A stretch of 64,000 nucleotides of DNA from positions 26,654 through 90,653 of the forward strand of contig JAIUOR010000066.1 of NCBI GenBank assembly GCA_020161795.1, read 5' to 3'. This document shows positions 8,741-18,933 of this stretch, piece by piece. Numbering within the stretch: the first letter of the stretch is position 1; every line of letters begins with the position of its first letter. This DNA comes from Actinomycetota bacterium. GTDB lineage: Bacteria; Actinomycetota; Actinomycetes; Propionibacteriales; Propionibacteriaceae. A program made the translations under genes and the position numbers. Under the pieces are notes generated by a model, which saw only the letters and a program-made list of their open reading frames with translations, had not been told where the DNA came from and ran no database searches.

Positions 8741-8995
8741 ATGCTGGCCGATGCGCTGGAGCACCTGGTCCGCGGGCTGGTGCCGCACCCCGACGACGTC
8801 CGGGTGCGCGAATCCGATCGCGGCCGGGTACGGACCTTCGAGGTTCGGGTCAACCCCGAGGACATCGGCAAGGTGATCGGCCGGCAGGGACGCACCGCCA
8901 GCGCGTTGCGCACCGTGATCGGCGCACTCGCCGGCCGGGAGCAGGTTCGCATCGACTTCATCGATGTCGACCGGCGGCCGCAGCGGCGGCGCTGA
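8741..8995 (+). CDS. KH-domain RNA-binding protein (YlqC/KhpA family)
   Basis: An 84-residue single-KH RNA-binding protein that usually lies between rpsP and rimM. The RNA-binding GxxG loop is in IGKVIGRQGRTASALRTVIGAL (about residues 45-65). The ATG comes one base after the rpsP stop, so translation is probably coupled. The family is implicated in sRNA/mRNA binding and cell-size control in Firmicutes; the role here is by homology. Confidence 0.92.
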   Translation: MLADALEHLVRGLVPHPDDVRVRESDRGRVRTFEVRVNPEDIGKVIGRQGRTASALRTVIGALAGREQVRIDFIDVDRRPQRRR

Positions 8996-9006
8996 GCGCC
9001 GCGTCC

Positions 9007-9528
9007 ATGGCCTCGACCACTCGGGTGCTGGTCGGCCGCGTCGGCCGGGCACACGGCCTGCGCGGCGAGGTCAGCATCGCACCAACCACCGACTCCCCGG
9101 AGCGACGCTTCGCTCCGGGGAGTTCGCTGTCTTCCCCCACCGCCGGGACGCTGGTCGTCCGTAGCCAGCGGTGGCAGGCGGAGACGCTGATCGTCTGCTT
9201 CGAGCAGACGGACGACCGCTCGGCGGCCGAGGCGCTGCGTGGCGCCGAACTGTGGGCTGAGATCGACCCCCACGACACCGACGAGGACGAGTTCCACGAC
9301 ACCGCGCTCATCGGCCTGGCGGCCGTCGATCCTTCGGGTGCGGCGCTGGGCAGTGTCGTCCGGCTGCTCCACCTGCCCGCCCAGGACGTCCTGGTGATCG
9401 CCACCGGCGCCGGCGAGCGGCTGGTGCCCTTCGTCTCCGAACTCGTGCCCGAGGTCGACCTGGCCGGCGGACGCGTGGTGATCGATCCGATTCCGGGCCT
9501 GCTGGACGAGGTGCCCGATGCGGATTGA
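9007..9528 (+). CDS. rimM: Ribosome maturation factor RimM
   Basis: RimM binds S19 and helps mature the 30S head and 16S rRNA 3' domain. It is 173 residues: the N-terminal beta-barrel begins [20 protein letters not shown] and has the conserved PERRFAPGS; the PRC-barrel starts near [12 protein letters not shown] and ends LLDEVPDAD. The stop lies inside trmD (11-base overlap). The ERRFAPGS codons form half of a perfect 14-bp hairpin (9092-9123). Length matches the family, so the hairpin is not an insertion. Confidence 0.93.
   Translation: MASTTRVLVGRVGRAHGLRGEVSIAPTTDSPERRFAPGSSLSSPTAGTLVVRSQRWQAETLIVCFEQTDDRSAAEALRGAELWAEIDPHDTDEDEFHDTALIGLAAVDPSGAALGSVVRLLHLPAQDVLVIATGAGERLVPFVSELVPEVDLAGGRVVIDPIPGLLDEVPDAD
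9092..9123 (+). repeat. Perfect 14-bp inverted repeat inside rimM
   Basis: Arms 9092-9105 and 9110-9123 are exact reverse complements separated by the 4-base loop CGCT. This makes a very stable RNA hairpin within the coding region. Confidence 0.6.
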
Positions 9529-10216
9529 CCTGATCAGCATCTTCCCCGACTACTTCGCCCCGCTGCAGTTGTCGCTGGTCGGCAAGGCGATCGCCGCCGG
9601 ACTGGTCGAGGTGGGCGTCCACGACCTGCGTGACTGGACCCACGATCGGCATCGCACCGTCGACGACACCCCCTACGGCGGCGGAGCCGGCATGGTGATG
9701 AAGCCGGAGCCCTGGGGCGAGGCGCTGGACGCGCTGGTACCGGAGGGGGAGCGTCCGCTGCTGGTCGTCCCCACCCCCGCGGGGATGCCGTTCCGGCAGC
9801 CGCTGGCCGTCGAGTTCGCCGCCCGGAAGCGCCTGATCTTCGCCTGTGGTCGCTACGAGGGCATCGACGCCCGGGTGATCGAGCACGCCGCCGGCCGAAT
9901 GGACGTGGCCGAGGTCTCGCTGGGCGACTACGTGCTCAACGGCGGCGAGGTGGCCGCGCTGGCGATCGTCGAGGCGGTGGTGCGGCTGCTGCCCGGTGTG
10001 CTGGGCAATCCGGAATCGCTGGCCGAGGAATCCCACGGCGACGACCTGGCCGGCCTGCTGGAGTACCCCGTCTACACCAAGCCCGCCTCCTGGCGCGGCC
10101 TGGACGTCCCCGCCGTCCTGCTCTCCGGACACCACGGCCAGGTCGCCTCCTGGCGAGCCGAGCAGTCCCTGGCCCGCACCCGGCAGCGCCGTCCCGATCT
10201 CCTGCCACCCACCTGA
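9518..10216 (+). CDS. trmD: tRNA (guanine-N1)-methyltransferase TrmD
   Basis: Methylates G37 of tRNAs with SAM, preventing frameshifts. It is 232 residues. Trefoil-knot motifs are visible: [30 protein letters not shown] and [14 protein letters not shown]. The C-terminal tail ([16 protein letters not shown]) is encoded by DNA repeated several times downstream in decayed form. In related genomes rplS usually follows trmD; here the repeat region and sdhCAB intervene. Confidence 0.95.
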   Translation: MRIDLISIFPDYFAPLQLSLVGKAIAAGLVEVGVHDLRDWTHDRHRTVDDTPYGGGAGMVMKPEPWGEALDALVPEGERPLLVVPTPAGMPFRQPLAVEFAARKRLIFACGRYEGIDARVIEHAAGRMDVAEVSLGDYVLNGGEVAALAIVEAVVRLLPGVLGNPESLAEESHGDDLAGLLEYPVYTKPASWRGLDVPAVLLSGHHGQVASWRAEQSLARTRQRRPDLLPPT

Positions 10217-10470
10217 GCCCTCCGGTCCGGTTTCCCCTGCTGCATGGCCCGCCCCCGACAGCGCCGTCCCGATCTTCTGCCACACCCACCAGCTCTCCGG
10301 CCCGCCCCCGACAGCGGCCTCCGGCTTTCCGGCCTCACCACCCTTCTGGCCCGCCCCGGCAGAGGCCTCCGGACTTCCTGCCTCCCGCCAGTCCTCTGGC
10401 CCGCCCCGACAGCGGCCTCCGGACTTCCTGCCTCCCGCCAGTCCTCTGGCCCGGATCTTCTCCGCTGCCC
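10171..10470 (+). repeat. Degenerate tandem repeat derived from the trmD 3' end (about five units)
   Basis: The last codons of trmD (from 10171) recur at 10246, 10299, 10348 and 10398, with a partial copy at 10448. Units are 49-53 bases and begin GGCCCGC. The first copy would still encode [12 protein letters not shown], nearly identical to the trmD tail. The units at 10348 and 10398 differ at only 2 of 50 positions, so the array looks like stepwise duplication and decay. Confidence 0.75.
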
Positions 10471-10476
10471 CACTCA

Positions 10477-10860
10477 CAGAAACCGGGTGATTCGGGGTGG
10501 CTGAGTGGATAGTCCAGCCGCCCAGGCGAAATCACCCGGTTTCTGCGGAAGAGAGCTGGGTGAGAGGCGGGGTCCGGTCGGACAACGGCAGCGGGCTGAC
10601 ATGCCGTGACCGAGTCGAGCTGTCCCGGGCAGAGCCGTTCTGACCCGCAGAAACCGGGTGATTCGGGGTCGTTGAGTGGATAATCTGGCCGCCGGGGCCA
10701 AACCGCCCGGTTTCTGCGGCGGAGAGTCGGGCGAGAGCTGGGTGAGAGACGGGTCCGGTCGACCCGTGGGTAGCGGGCCAAGACTGCCGCGATCTGAACT
10801 GAGTCAGCCGTGTCCTGCAGAAACCGGGTGATTGCGGCCGCTCGTCCGCACTATCCACAC
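10477..10860 (+). repeat. About 170-bp tandem repeat with an internal inverted repeat (2.3 copies)
   Basis: CAGAAACCGGGTGATT occurs at 10477, 10648 and 10818, giving periods of 171 and 170. In the first copy it is matched exactly by its reverse complement at 10530-10545; in the second copy by an imperfect one at 10701-10716. The sequence between copies is also similar (GAGAGCTGGGTGAGAG...CCGGTCG). The third copy is truncated. The spacer 10217-11058 holds no credible gene. Confidence 0.75.
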
Positions 10861-10926
10861 AGAGCGGGTCTGCTGCCCGGATTCTGTTGAGGAGAGGGGC
10901 GGAAGGGCCGGGGTTCGGAGCTATTT

Positions 10927-10941
10927 ACGACACTGTGTCGT
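10927..10941 (+). promoter_or_regulatory. Palindromic operator candidate upstream of sdhCAB
   Basis: ACGACACTGTGTCGT is a perfect 7-1-7 palindrome, 105-119 bases before the predicted sdhC transcription start. It sits in a locally AT-richer stretch, as expected of a transcription factor site. The regulator is unknown. Confidence 0.45.
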
Positions 10942-11045
10942 TGTCGAAACCCAGAAAATGGACGATCCGTCCAGCCCTTGTCCGACATCTGGGACAGGCG
11001 GGCCCTGAATAGGCCAAATGATCAGACAGGGACCCCCCGGATCGT

Positions 11046-11051
11046 TAGGGT
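11046..11051 (+). promoter_or_regulatory. -10 box (TAGGGT) for leaderless sdhCAB
   Basis: TAGGGT lies 7 bases before GTG 11059 and decides the sdhC start. Confidence 0.45.
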
Positions 11052-11058
11052 GGAACCC

Positions 11059-11774
11059 GTGGCGACAACGACTCTTACTCCACATCAGAAGGCTCTGCGA
11101 TCAACCGTCGTGCTGAAGGTCATCATGGCCATCACCGGGCTGGCGCTGGTCGCGTTCCTGCTGATGCACATGTCCGGCAACCTCAAGATGTTCATCAGTG
11201 GCGAGGCATTCGACCACTACGCGCACTGGCTCAAGGGCGAGGGCGACGAAGGTGGCATCCTCTACCCGCTGATCCCGCAGGGTTGGTTCATCTGGATCTT
11301 CCGGCTCGGCATGATGGCCGTCATCCTGCTGCACATCTACAGCGCGGTGACGCTGTGGCGGCGTGCCAAGATCGCGAACCCGGACACCTACGTGGCCAAG
11401 CGGCGGTTGGCGCAGACCTACTCGGCGCGCACCATGCGCTGGGGCGGCATCATCCTGCTGACCGGTGTGATCTTCCACCTGCTGCAGTTCACCGTCCGGG
11501 CGACGCTGTTCTCCGGCACGGCGGACGCCGCACCGCACGAGATGGTGCTCGGTGAGTTCAGCATCTGGTGGATGGTGGTGGCCTACGCGATCTGGATGGT
11601 GGCCGTCTGCATGCACATCCGGCACGGCTTCTGGAGCGCCTTCACCACCCTCGGGGCAAATACCTCCCTCAAGGCACAGCGGGTGCTGAACGGCTGCGCC
11701 TGGGTGATCGCCATCCTGCTCTACATCGGCTTCATGATCATGCCGGTGGCCGTTCTGACTGGAGTGCTGAACTG

Positions 11775-11775
<1 letters not shown>
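11059..11775 (+). CDS. sdhC: Succinate dehydrogenase cytochrome b subunit SdhC
   Basis: The membrane anchor that binds heme b and passes electrons from SdhB to menaquinone. It is 238 residues with five predicted membrane helices: [70 protein letters not shown] and [18 protein letters not shown]. Several His residues suited to heme ligation lie in them ([29 protein letters not shown]). This is the single-subunit, di-heme b558 type found with a three-gene sdh operon. GTG 11059 is chosen from the leaderless promoter; upstream in-frame starts exist. Its TGA overlaps the sdhA ATG by one base. Confidence 0.9.
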
Positions 11776-13795
<2,020 letters not shown>

Positions 13796-13799
<4 letters not shown>

Positions 13800-14557
13800 A
13801 CATCACCCTGCGCGTATGGCGCCAAGCAAACGCCCAGGACGAGGGGCGCATGGTCACCTACCAGGTCGCGGACGTGTCCCCGGACATGTCCTTCCTGGAG
13901 ATGCTCGACCTGCTCAACGAGGATCTCACCGTCAAGGGTGAGGAGCCGGTGGCCTTCGACCACGACTGCCGCGAGGGCATCTGCGGGATGTGCGGCGTCG
14001 TGATCAACGGCACCGCCCACGGCCGTGGCGACTCGCCGGTGCCGACCACCACCTGCCAGCTGCACATGCGCTCCTTCGCCGATGGCGCCACCATCGACGT
14101 CGAGCCGTGGCGGGCCGGCCCGTTCCCCGTCCTGAAGGATCTGGTGGTCGACCGTTCGGCCTTCGACCGGATCATCCAGGCCGGCGGCTTCATCTCGGCG
14201 AACACCGGTTCGGCCCCGGACGCCCACGCGGCTCCGGTGTCGAAGCTGAAGGCCGACCGCGGCTTCGACGCGGCGACCTGCATCGGCTGCGGCGCCTGTG
14301 TGGCGGCCTGCCCGAACTCCTCGGCGATGCTGTTCACCGCGGCGAAGATCACCCACCTGGCGATGCTCCCGCAGGGCCAGCCCGAGCGGTACACCCGCGT
14401 GAAGTCGATGGTGGCCCAGCACGACGCCGAGGGCTTCGGCAACTGCACCAACATCGGCGAGTGCGCTGCGGTCTGCCCCAAGGAGATCCCGCTGGACACG
14501 ATCAGCCAGCTCAACCGCGACCTGATCGCCTCGCTGTTCAAGAAGGACGGCAAGTAG
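13796..14557 (+). CDS. sdhB: Succinate dehydrogenase iron-sulfur subunit SdhB
   Basis: Carries electrons from FAD to the membrane subunit through three iron-sulfur clusters. It is 253 residues. The [2Fe-2S] cysteines are in [15 protein letters not shown] with a later C (TTTCQLHM). The [4Fe-4S] ligands are in [13 protein letters not shown]. The third cluster is formed by [18 protein letters not shown] start overlaps the sdhA stop. A terminator follows at 14569. Confidence 0.97.
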
Positions 14558-14568
14558 TAGCTCAACGC

Positions 14569-14602
14569 GAGGCCCCGGCTCCGGCCGGGGCCTTGTGCTT
14601 TC
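14569..14602 (+). terminator. Intrinsic terminator after sdhCAB
   Basis: GGCCCCGGC (14571-14579) pairs with GCCGGGGCC (14584-14592) over a TCCG loop, followed by TTGTGCTTT. It ends the sdh operon before rplS. Confidence 0.8.
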
Positions 14603-14694
14603 CCAGGACTACCGCTCGAGCAATCCTCGCCAGGTTCACGAGCGAGCTCGCGTCGTCCCTCGTCCTCGATTTCCGGCCGGAGCGCGGGGTGTGG

Positions 14695-14797
14695 CAAACT
14701 TGGTAGTCGCGGTTTGCTCCTGCCACAGGGGGAAAGCTGGCCGCCATCCGACAAGCATCGAACCGAAGTGACCTGTGGCACTGGCGAGGACACGGCA
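14695..14797 (+). promoter_or_regulatory. rplS promoter and structured leader
   Basis: CAAACT at 14695-14700, preceded by TGG, resembles the extended -10 of rpsP. The leader then contains TGCCACAGG (14721-14729), which is perfectly complementary to CCTGTGGCA (14772-14780). The resulting 9-bp helix closes just before the GAGGA ribosome-binding site at 14786. A candidate L19 autoregulatory leader; not matched to a named RNA family by me. Confidence 0.45.
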
Positions 14798-15148
14798 ATG
14801 AACCCCTTGGTAGCAGAGATCGCGCAGTCCGCACTGCGTGACGACCTCCCCGACTTCCGCCCCGGTGACTCGGTGCGCGTTCACGTGCGGGTCATCGAGG
14901 GCAACCGTTCCCGGATCCAGGTCTTCGCCGGCGCCGTGATCTCCCGCACCGGCTCGGGTGTGGGGGAGTCCTTCACCGTCCGCAAGGTCTCCTTCGGCAC
15001 CGGTGTCGAGCGGACCTTCCCGCTGCACAGCCCGATCATCGAGAAGATCGAGGTGGAGCGCCGCGGCGACGTCCGGCGCGCCAAGCTGTACTACCTGCGC
15101 GGCCTGCGCGGCAAGGCAGCCAAGATCAAGGAGAAGCGCGACAACTGA
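14798..15148 (+). CDS. rplS: 50S ribosomal protein L19
   Basis: L19 sits at the 30S-50S interface. It is 116 residues and matches the family throughout: [53 protein letters not shown] and [18 protein letters not shown]. The ATG is preceded by GAGGA at 8-12 bases. lepB follows, as in most actinobacteria. Confidence 0.97.
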   Translation: MNPLVAEIAQSALRDDLPDFRPGDSVRVHVRVIEGNRSRIQVFAGAVISRTGSGVGESFTVRKVSFGTGVERTFPLHSPIIEKIEVERRGDVRRAKLYYLRGLRGKAAKIKEKRDN

Positions 15149-15209
15149 CCACCCTCCGCGTACTCTCGGCGTGAGAGTGCGCAAGCGAGTGCCGGAAAGG
15201 GATGGTTCT

Positions 15210-15980
15210 GTGAGCCGGTCGGCGGAGGCCAAGCCGCGCAGCGGGTGGGCCGTTCTGGGCGACTGGTTGCGCGAGATAGCGATCGTGGTGGTGGGGGCCC
15301 TGGTGGCCTCCACGCTGTTGCGACTCTTCATCGCGCAGATGTTCGTCATCCCGACCGGTTCGATGGAGAACACCCTGCTGATCAACGATCGGGTGGCGGT
15401 TCAGAAGATCATCGGGTACGAGCGGGGCGACGTGGTCGTCTTCCGCGACACGCTGGATTGGCTCGATCCACAGGAGGAGCAGAATCCGAGCTGGGTGCGG
15501 GACGCGCTGGTCTTCGTGGGCCTGGCCCCGGACGAGAGTACGCAGCATCTGATCAAGCGGGTGATCGGCGTTGCCGGCGACCACGTCAGCTGCTGCGACG
15601 CCCAGGGCCGGGTGATGGTCAACGGCGTGGCCCTCAACGAGGGCGCCTACCTCTACACCGATCCGACCACCGGACGGCAGGCCGACCCATCGACGATGAG
15701 CTTCGACATCGTGGTGCCGGCCGGAACGGTGTTCGTGATGGGCGACCATCGCAACAGCTCCGAGGATTCCCGCTGCTATCTGTTCGATGAGAGCGAGACC
15801 GGGCCACCCGGTGAGGCTGCCTTCATTCCGGTGAAGAACATCGTCGGCACAGCCGTCGCCGTGGTCTTCCCGTTCGACCGGATGCGGGCTCTCAACCGTC
15901 CGGAGACCTTTGCCGGCGTGCCGCCGCCGGCAGCGCCGCCCGACGAGCCGGTCATCAACGGTCCACCGACCGACTGCTGA
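15210..15980 (+). CDS. lepB: Signal peptidase I
   Basis: Cleaves signal peptides from exported proteins at the outer face of the membrane. It is 256 residues. One N-terminal membrane helix (IAIVVVGALVASTLLRLFIAQMF) is followed directly by the catalytic Ser in IPTGSMENTL. The catalytic Lys is in HLIKRVIGVAGD. Box E is VMGDHRNSSEDSR. The C-terminal tail is Pro-rich. GTG 15210 is chosen because AAAGGGA lies about 8 bases upstream. Cotranscription with rplS and rnhB is likely. Confidence 0.94.
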   Translation: MSRSAEAKPRSGWAVLGDWLREIAIVVVGALVASTLLRLFIAQMFVIPTGSMENTLLINDRVAVQKIIGYERGDVVVFRDTLDWLDPQEEQNPSWVRDALVFVGLAPDESTQHLIKRVIGVAGDHVSCCDAQGRVMVNGVALNEGAYLYTDPTTGRQADPSTMSFDIVVPAGTVFVMGDHRNSSEDSRCYLFDESETGPPGEAAFIPVKNIVGTAVAVVFPFDRMRALNRPETFAGVPPPAAPPDEPVINGPPTDC

Positions 15981-15984
15981 ACCG

Positions 15985-16626
15985 GTGGCTGTGGTGCGCC
16001 GGGATGCCGGCCTCTACGGATATGAGCGCTCACTGCGACGCGGCGGGTTCTCGTTGATCGCCGGCGCGGACGAGGCGGGGCGCGGGGCCTGCGCGGGGCC
16101 GCTGGTGGCAGCAGCTGTCATCCTGCGTCCGTCCAGCCGGATCGACGGGCTCGGCGACTCCAAGATGCTGACCGCCCGGCAGCGGGACCGCATCTACGAT
16201 CAGGTGGTCGCCCGCGCGCTGGCCTGGTCGGTGGTCGGCATCGAGCCGGGGGAGTGCGACAGCCTCGGGATGCACGTGGCCAACCTGGCCGCCCTGCGGC
16301 GAGCCGTGCTGCGGCTGGACGTGGCGCCCGATTTCGTGCTCACCGACGGGTTCGCGGTGGACGGGCTGGGCGTGCCGAACCTGGGAGTGTGGAAGGGCGA
16401 TCGGGTGGCTGCCTGCGTGGCGGCCGCGTCGGTGATCGCCAAGGTCACCCGCGATCGCATCATGGCCGACTACCACCAGACCTATCCGGTCTACGCCTTC
16501 GACATCCACAAGGGGTATTGCACGGGGCTGCACCAGGACCGGCTGAATGATCACGGGCCGAGCCCGATCCATCGCTGGTGCTTCGAGAATGTGCGACGGG
16601 CCGCTGGTACAGTGAACCTGCCATGA
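15985..16626 (+). CDS. rnhB: Ribonuclease HII
   Basis: Removes RNA from RNA-DNA hybrids and misincorporated ribonucleotides. It is 213 residues. The catalytic acidic residues are in IAGADEAGRGACAGPLVAA (DE) and in VLTDGFAV; the end of the fold is CTGLHQDRLNDHGPSPIHR. GTG 15985 is the most likely start, with GTG 15991 and 15994 as alternatives. It overlaps the next gene by ATGA. Confidence 0.94.
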   Translation: MAVVRRDAGLYGYERSLRRGGFSLIAGADEAGRGACAGPLVAAAVILRPSSRIDGLGDSKMLTARQRDRIYDQVVARALAWSVVGIEPGECDSLGMHVANLAALRRAVLRLDVAPDFVLTDGFAVDGLGVPNLGVWKGDRVAACVAAASVIAKVTRDRIMADYHQTYPVYAFDIHKGYCTGLHQDRLNDHGPSPIHRWCFENVRRAAGTVNLP

Positions 16627-16934
16627 GCGCCGAGGACCTTGAACAGTACGAATCCGAGCTGGAACTGCAGCTGTACCGGGAGTACAAGGACGTCGTCGGC
16701 ATCTTCACCTACGCCGTCGAGACCGAGCGGCGCTTCTATCTCTGCAATGCCGTCGACCTGAAGGTGCGCACCGAAGGTGGCGACGTGTACTACGAGGTGT
16801 CGATGGGCGACGCCTGGGTGTGGGACATGTACCGGCCCGCCCGCTTCGTCAAGAGCGCGAAGGTGTTGACCTTCCGCGACGTCTCCATCGAAGAGATCGC
16901 CCACTCCGACCTGCGGGTCCCCGAGAACCTGTAG
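16623..16934 (+). CDS. DUF2469 family protein
   Basis: A 103-residue acidic protein of the DUF2469 family, which is confined to actinobacteria and usually lies next to rnhB. The characteristic sequence MSAEDLEQYESELELQLYRE and YYEVSMGDAWVWDMYRPARF is complete. No catalytic motif is known. Start overlaps the rnhB stop (ATGA), which points to coupled translation. Confidence 0.93.
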   Translation: MSAEDLEQYESELELQLYREYKDVVGIFTYAVETERRFYLCNAVDLKVRTEGGDVYYEVSMGDAWVWDMYRPARFVKSAKVLTFRDVSIEEIAHSDLRVPENL

Positions 16935-16948
16935 ACCGCCGCGGCGCC

Positions 16949-16983
16949 TGTGGATGACGCCGCTGGCACCCGAGTTGTCCACA
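16949..16983 (+). promoter_or_regulatory. Two DnaA-box-like sequences before yraN
   Basis: TTGTCCACA at 16975-16983 equals the actinobacterial DnaA box. TGTGGATGA at 16949-16957 is an inverted near-match. Both lie in the 113-base gap between DUF2469 and yraN. Confidence 0.35.
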
Positions 16984-17047
16984 GCTCGCAGCATTGCCTG
17001 GCCGATCCGACGTCGTCCTGCCCAGGATCTCTCGACGGAGGTGCGAG

Positions 17048-17413
17048 GTGGGCAATCGAGAGACCTGGCGGGCCGGTGAGGAGTTGGCCGCCCGCTATCT
17101 GACGGACCTGGGTTGGCGCGTGCTGGAACGCAACTGGCGCTGCCCGGCCGGCGAACTGGACATCATCGCGGTCGACCCCGGCCCGCCGGTGACAGTGGTG
17201 TTCTGCGAGGTGAAGTGCCGCCGCGGGCTCGGCTTCGGCCCACCGCTGGAGGCCATCACCGCGGCCAAGCAGCGCAAGCTACGTGAACTGGCGGCGCTGT
17301 GGCTGCGTGCGCAGCCCGGTACGGCGCCCGGGATCCGGATCGACGGGGTTGGCGTGCTGCTGCCCGCCGACGGCTCCCACCGGATCACTCACGTGCGGGG
17401 GATCGGTTCGTGA
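17048..17413 (+). CDS. YraN family (UPF0102) nuclease-like protein
   Basis: A 121-residue protein of the UPF0102/YraN family, which has a restriction-endonuclease-like fold. The core ERNWRCPAGELDIIAVD and VVFCEVKCRRG contains the GELD and EVK motifs that resemble PD-(D/E)xK nucleases. GTG 17048 is chosen because GGAGG lies a few bases upstream. It overlaps yifB by GTGA. Biochemical role is not established for the family. Confidence 0.9.
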   Translation: MGNRETWRAGEELAARYLTDLGWRVLERNWRCPAGELDIIAVDPGPPVTVVFCEVKCRRGLGFGPPLEAITAAKQRKLRELAALWLRAQPGTAPGIRIDGVGVLLPADGSHRITHVRGIGS

Positions 17414-18933
17414 AGGCCGCGCGGGCCTGGTCGGTGGCCCTGATCGGCATGGAAGGCGCGATGGTCGAGGTCGAGGCGGCGATCAGCAGCGGGCTGCCGA
17501 AGATCACCCTTGTGGGGTTGCCTGACACGTCGCTCTACGAGGCACGGGATAGGTGCCGCGCCGCGATGGTGTCGGTTGGCGTGGGCTGGCCCGCGGCACC
17601 GGTGACGATCAACCTCTCGCCGGCGATCCTGCCCAAGGCCGGCTCGCATTACGACCTGAGCATCGTGGCAGCGGTCGGGGCCGCGGGGGAGAGCTGTCCC
17701 GCCGTGGCGTTGGAGGGCCGGGCGCTGTTCGGCGAGGTGGGGCTGGACGGGCGGGTGCGCGCCGTTCGCGGCCTGCTGCCGGCGGTGCTGGCCGCGGTGC
17801 GACAGGGCTTCGCCCGGGTGGTCGTCCCCGCCGCTCAGATGCGGGAGGCGGGTCTGGTCGAGGGTGCCGAGGTGACCGGGGTCGCGGACCTGACCGAACT
17901 GTTCGACGTGCTGCGCGGGGGTCCCGGGAGCGCGACTCCGATCGCGGACAGCGAGATCGTGGAGCCCGGCACCCTCAAGGATCTGCGCGATGTCGCGGGC
18001 CAGGTCGAGGCGAAGTGGGCCCTAGAAGTGGCTGCCGCCGGCCGGCATCACCTCTACCTGCACGGGCCCCCGGGTGTGGGCAAGACTCTGCTGGCCGAAC
18101 GGCTGCCGAGCATCCTGCCCGATCTGGAACTGAGCGAGTCGCTGGAGGTCTCGGCGATCCACTCCCTGGCCGGCCTGCCGCTGGACGGCCTGGTGCGCCG
18201 GCCGCCGTACGCCGACCCACATCATTCGGCATCGATGGCCAGCCTGGTGGGCGGCGGGTCACGGATCGCGGTCCCGGGAGCCGTCTCGCGAGCCCATCGC
18301 GGCGTGCTCTTCCTGGATGAGGCACCCGAGTTCAAGCAGCAGTCGATGGACGCGCTGCGGGTGCCGCTGGAGTCGGGGCGGATCGTCCTGGGCCGGGCGC
18401 TGGCGACCGCGGTCTATCCCGCCAGTTTCCAGCTGGTACTGGCGGCCAATCCGTGCCCTTGCGGACACTTCGGCACACCCGGTGCGGAATGCCGCTGTCC
18501 ACCCAACGACGTGCGCAGGTACGCCCGCAAGGTGTCCGGACCGATACTCGACCGGATCGACATCCATCAGCATCTCTCGCCCCTGCGGCGCTCCTTCCTG
18601 GCTGCAGCGCTACGCGCGGCCGAACCGAGCAGTTCGGTCGCCGAACGGGTGCGGCTGGCGCGAGACCGGCAGGCCCGGCGGCTTGAGCCGGTCGGGTGGC
18701 GCACCAACGGCGAGGTTCCCGGGCCGGTGCTGCGGCGCCGATTGCCGCTGCCGGATGGCGTGGAGCGGCTGGACGAGGCCGTCAGCCGTGGGTTGCTCTC
18801 GGCACGCGGTGTCGACAAGGTTCTTCGATTGGCCTGGACCATAGCCGACCTGGCCGGCGCGGAGCGGCCAGGCGTCGATCACCTCCATACCGCGCTCGCC
18901 CTGCGGCGGGGTGAGGAGCGGAGGGCGGCATGA
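17410..18933 (+). CDS. ComM/YifB-type Mg-chelatase-like AAA+ ATPase
   Basis: A 507-residue AAA+ protein. In competent species ComM is a branch-migration helicase that helps transformation. An N-terminal Lon-protease-like domain (VEVEAAISSGLPKITLVGLPD) is followed by Walker A GPPGVGKTLLAERLPSILP, Walker B GVLFLDEAPEF and a zinc-like CxC region (PCPCGHFGTPGAECRCPPND). C-terminal ERVRLARDRQ and LSARGVDKVLRLAWTIADL match the family. It is coupled to dprA downstream, another transformation-associated gene. Confidence 0.92.
   Translation: MKAARAWSVALIGMEGAMVEVEAAISSGLPKITLVGLPDTSLYEARDRCRAAMVSVGVGWPAAPVTINLSPAILPKAGSHYDLSIVAAVGAAGESCPAVALEGRALFGEVGLDGRVRAVRGLLPAVLAAVRQGFARVVVPAAQMREAGLVEGAEVTGVADLTELFDVLRGGPGSATPIADSEIVEPGTLKDLRDVAGQVEAKWALEVAAAGRHHLYLHGPPGVGKTLLAERLPSILPDLELSESLEVSAIHSLAGLPLDGLVRRPPYADPHHSASMASLVGGGSRIAVPGAVSRAHRGVLFLDEAPEFKQQSMDALRVPLESGRIVLGRALATAVYPASFQLVLAANPCPCGHFGTPGAECRCPPNDVRRYARKVSGPILDRIDIHQHLSPLRRSFLAAALRAAEPSSSVAERVRLARDRQARRLEPVGWRTNGEVPGPVLRRRLPLPDGVERLDEAVSRGLLSARGVDKVLRLAWTIADLAGAERPGVDHLHTALALRRGEERRAA

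Noticed and set aside
9092..9123. Reading the rimM hairpin as an inserted mobile repeat
   Set aside because: RimM has normal length and the hairpin encodes conserved residues, so nothing was inserted.
10244..10504. An 86-codon open frame downstream of trmD
   Set aside because: It is built from decayed copies of the trmD tail; treated as a repeat array rather than a gene.
10477..10860. CRISPR array
   Set aside because: Units are about 170 bases with internal inverted repeats and no short regular repeat-spacer structure; no cas genes are present.
14691..14726. GTGGCA/TGCCAC as the main rplS leader helix
   Set aside because: The left arm overlaps the likely -10 box CAAACT, so it is probably not transcribed from that promoter.
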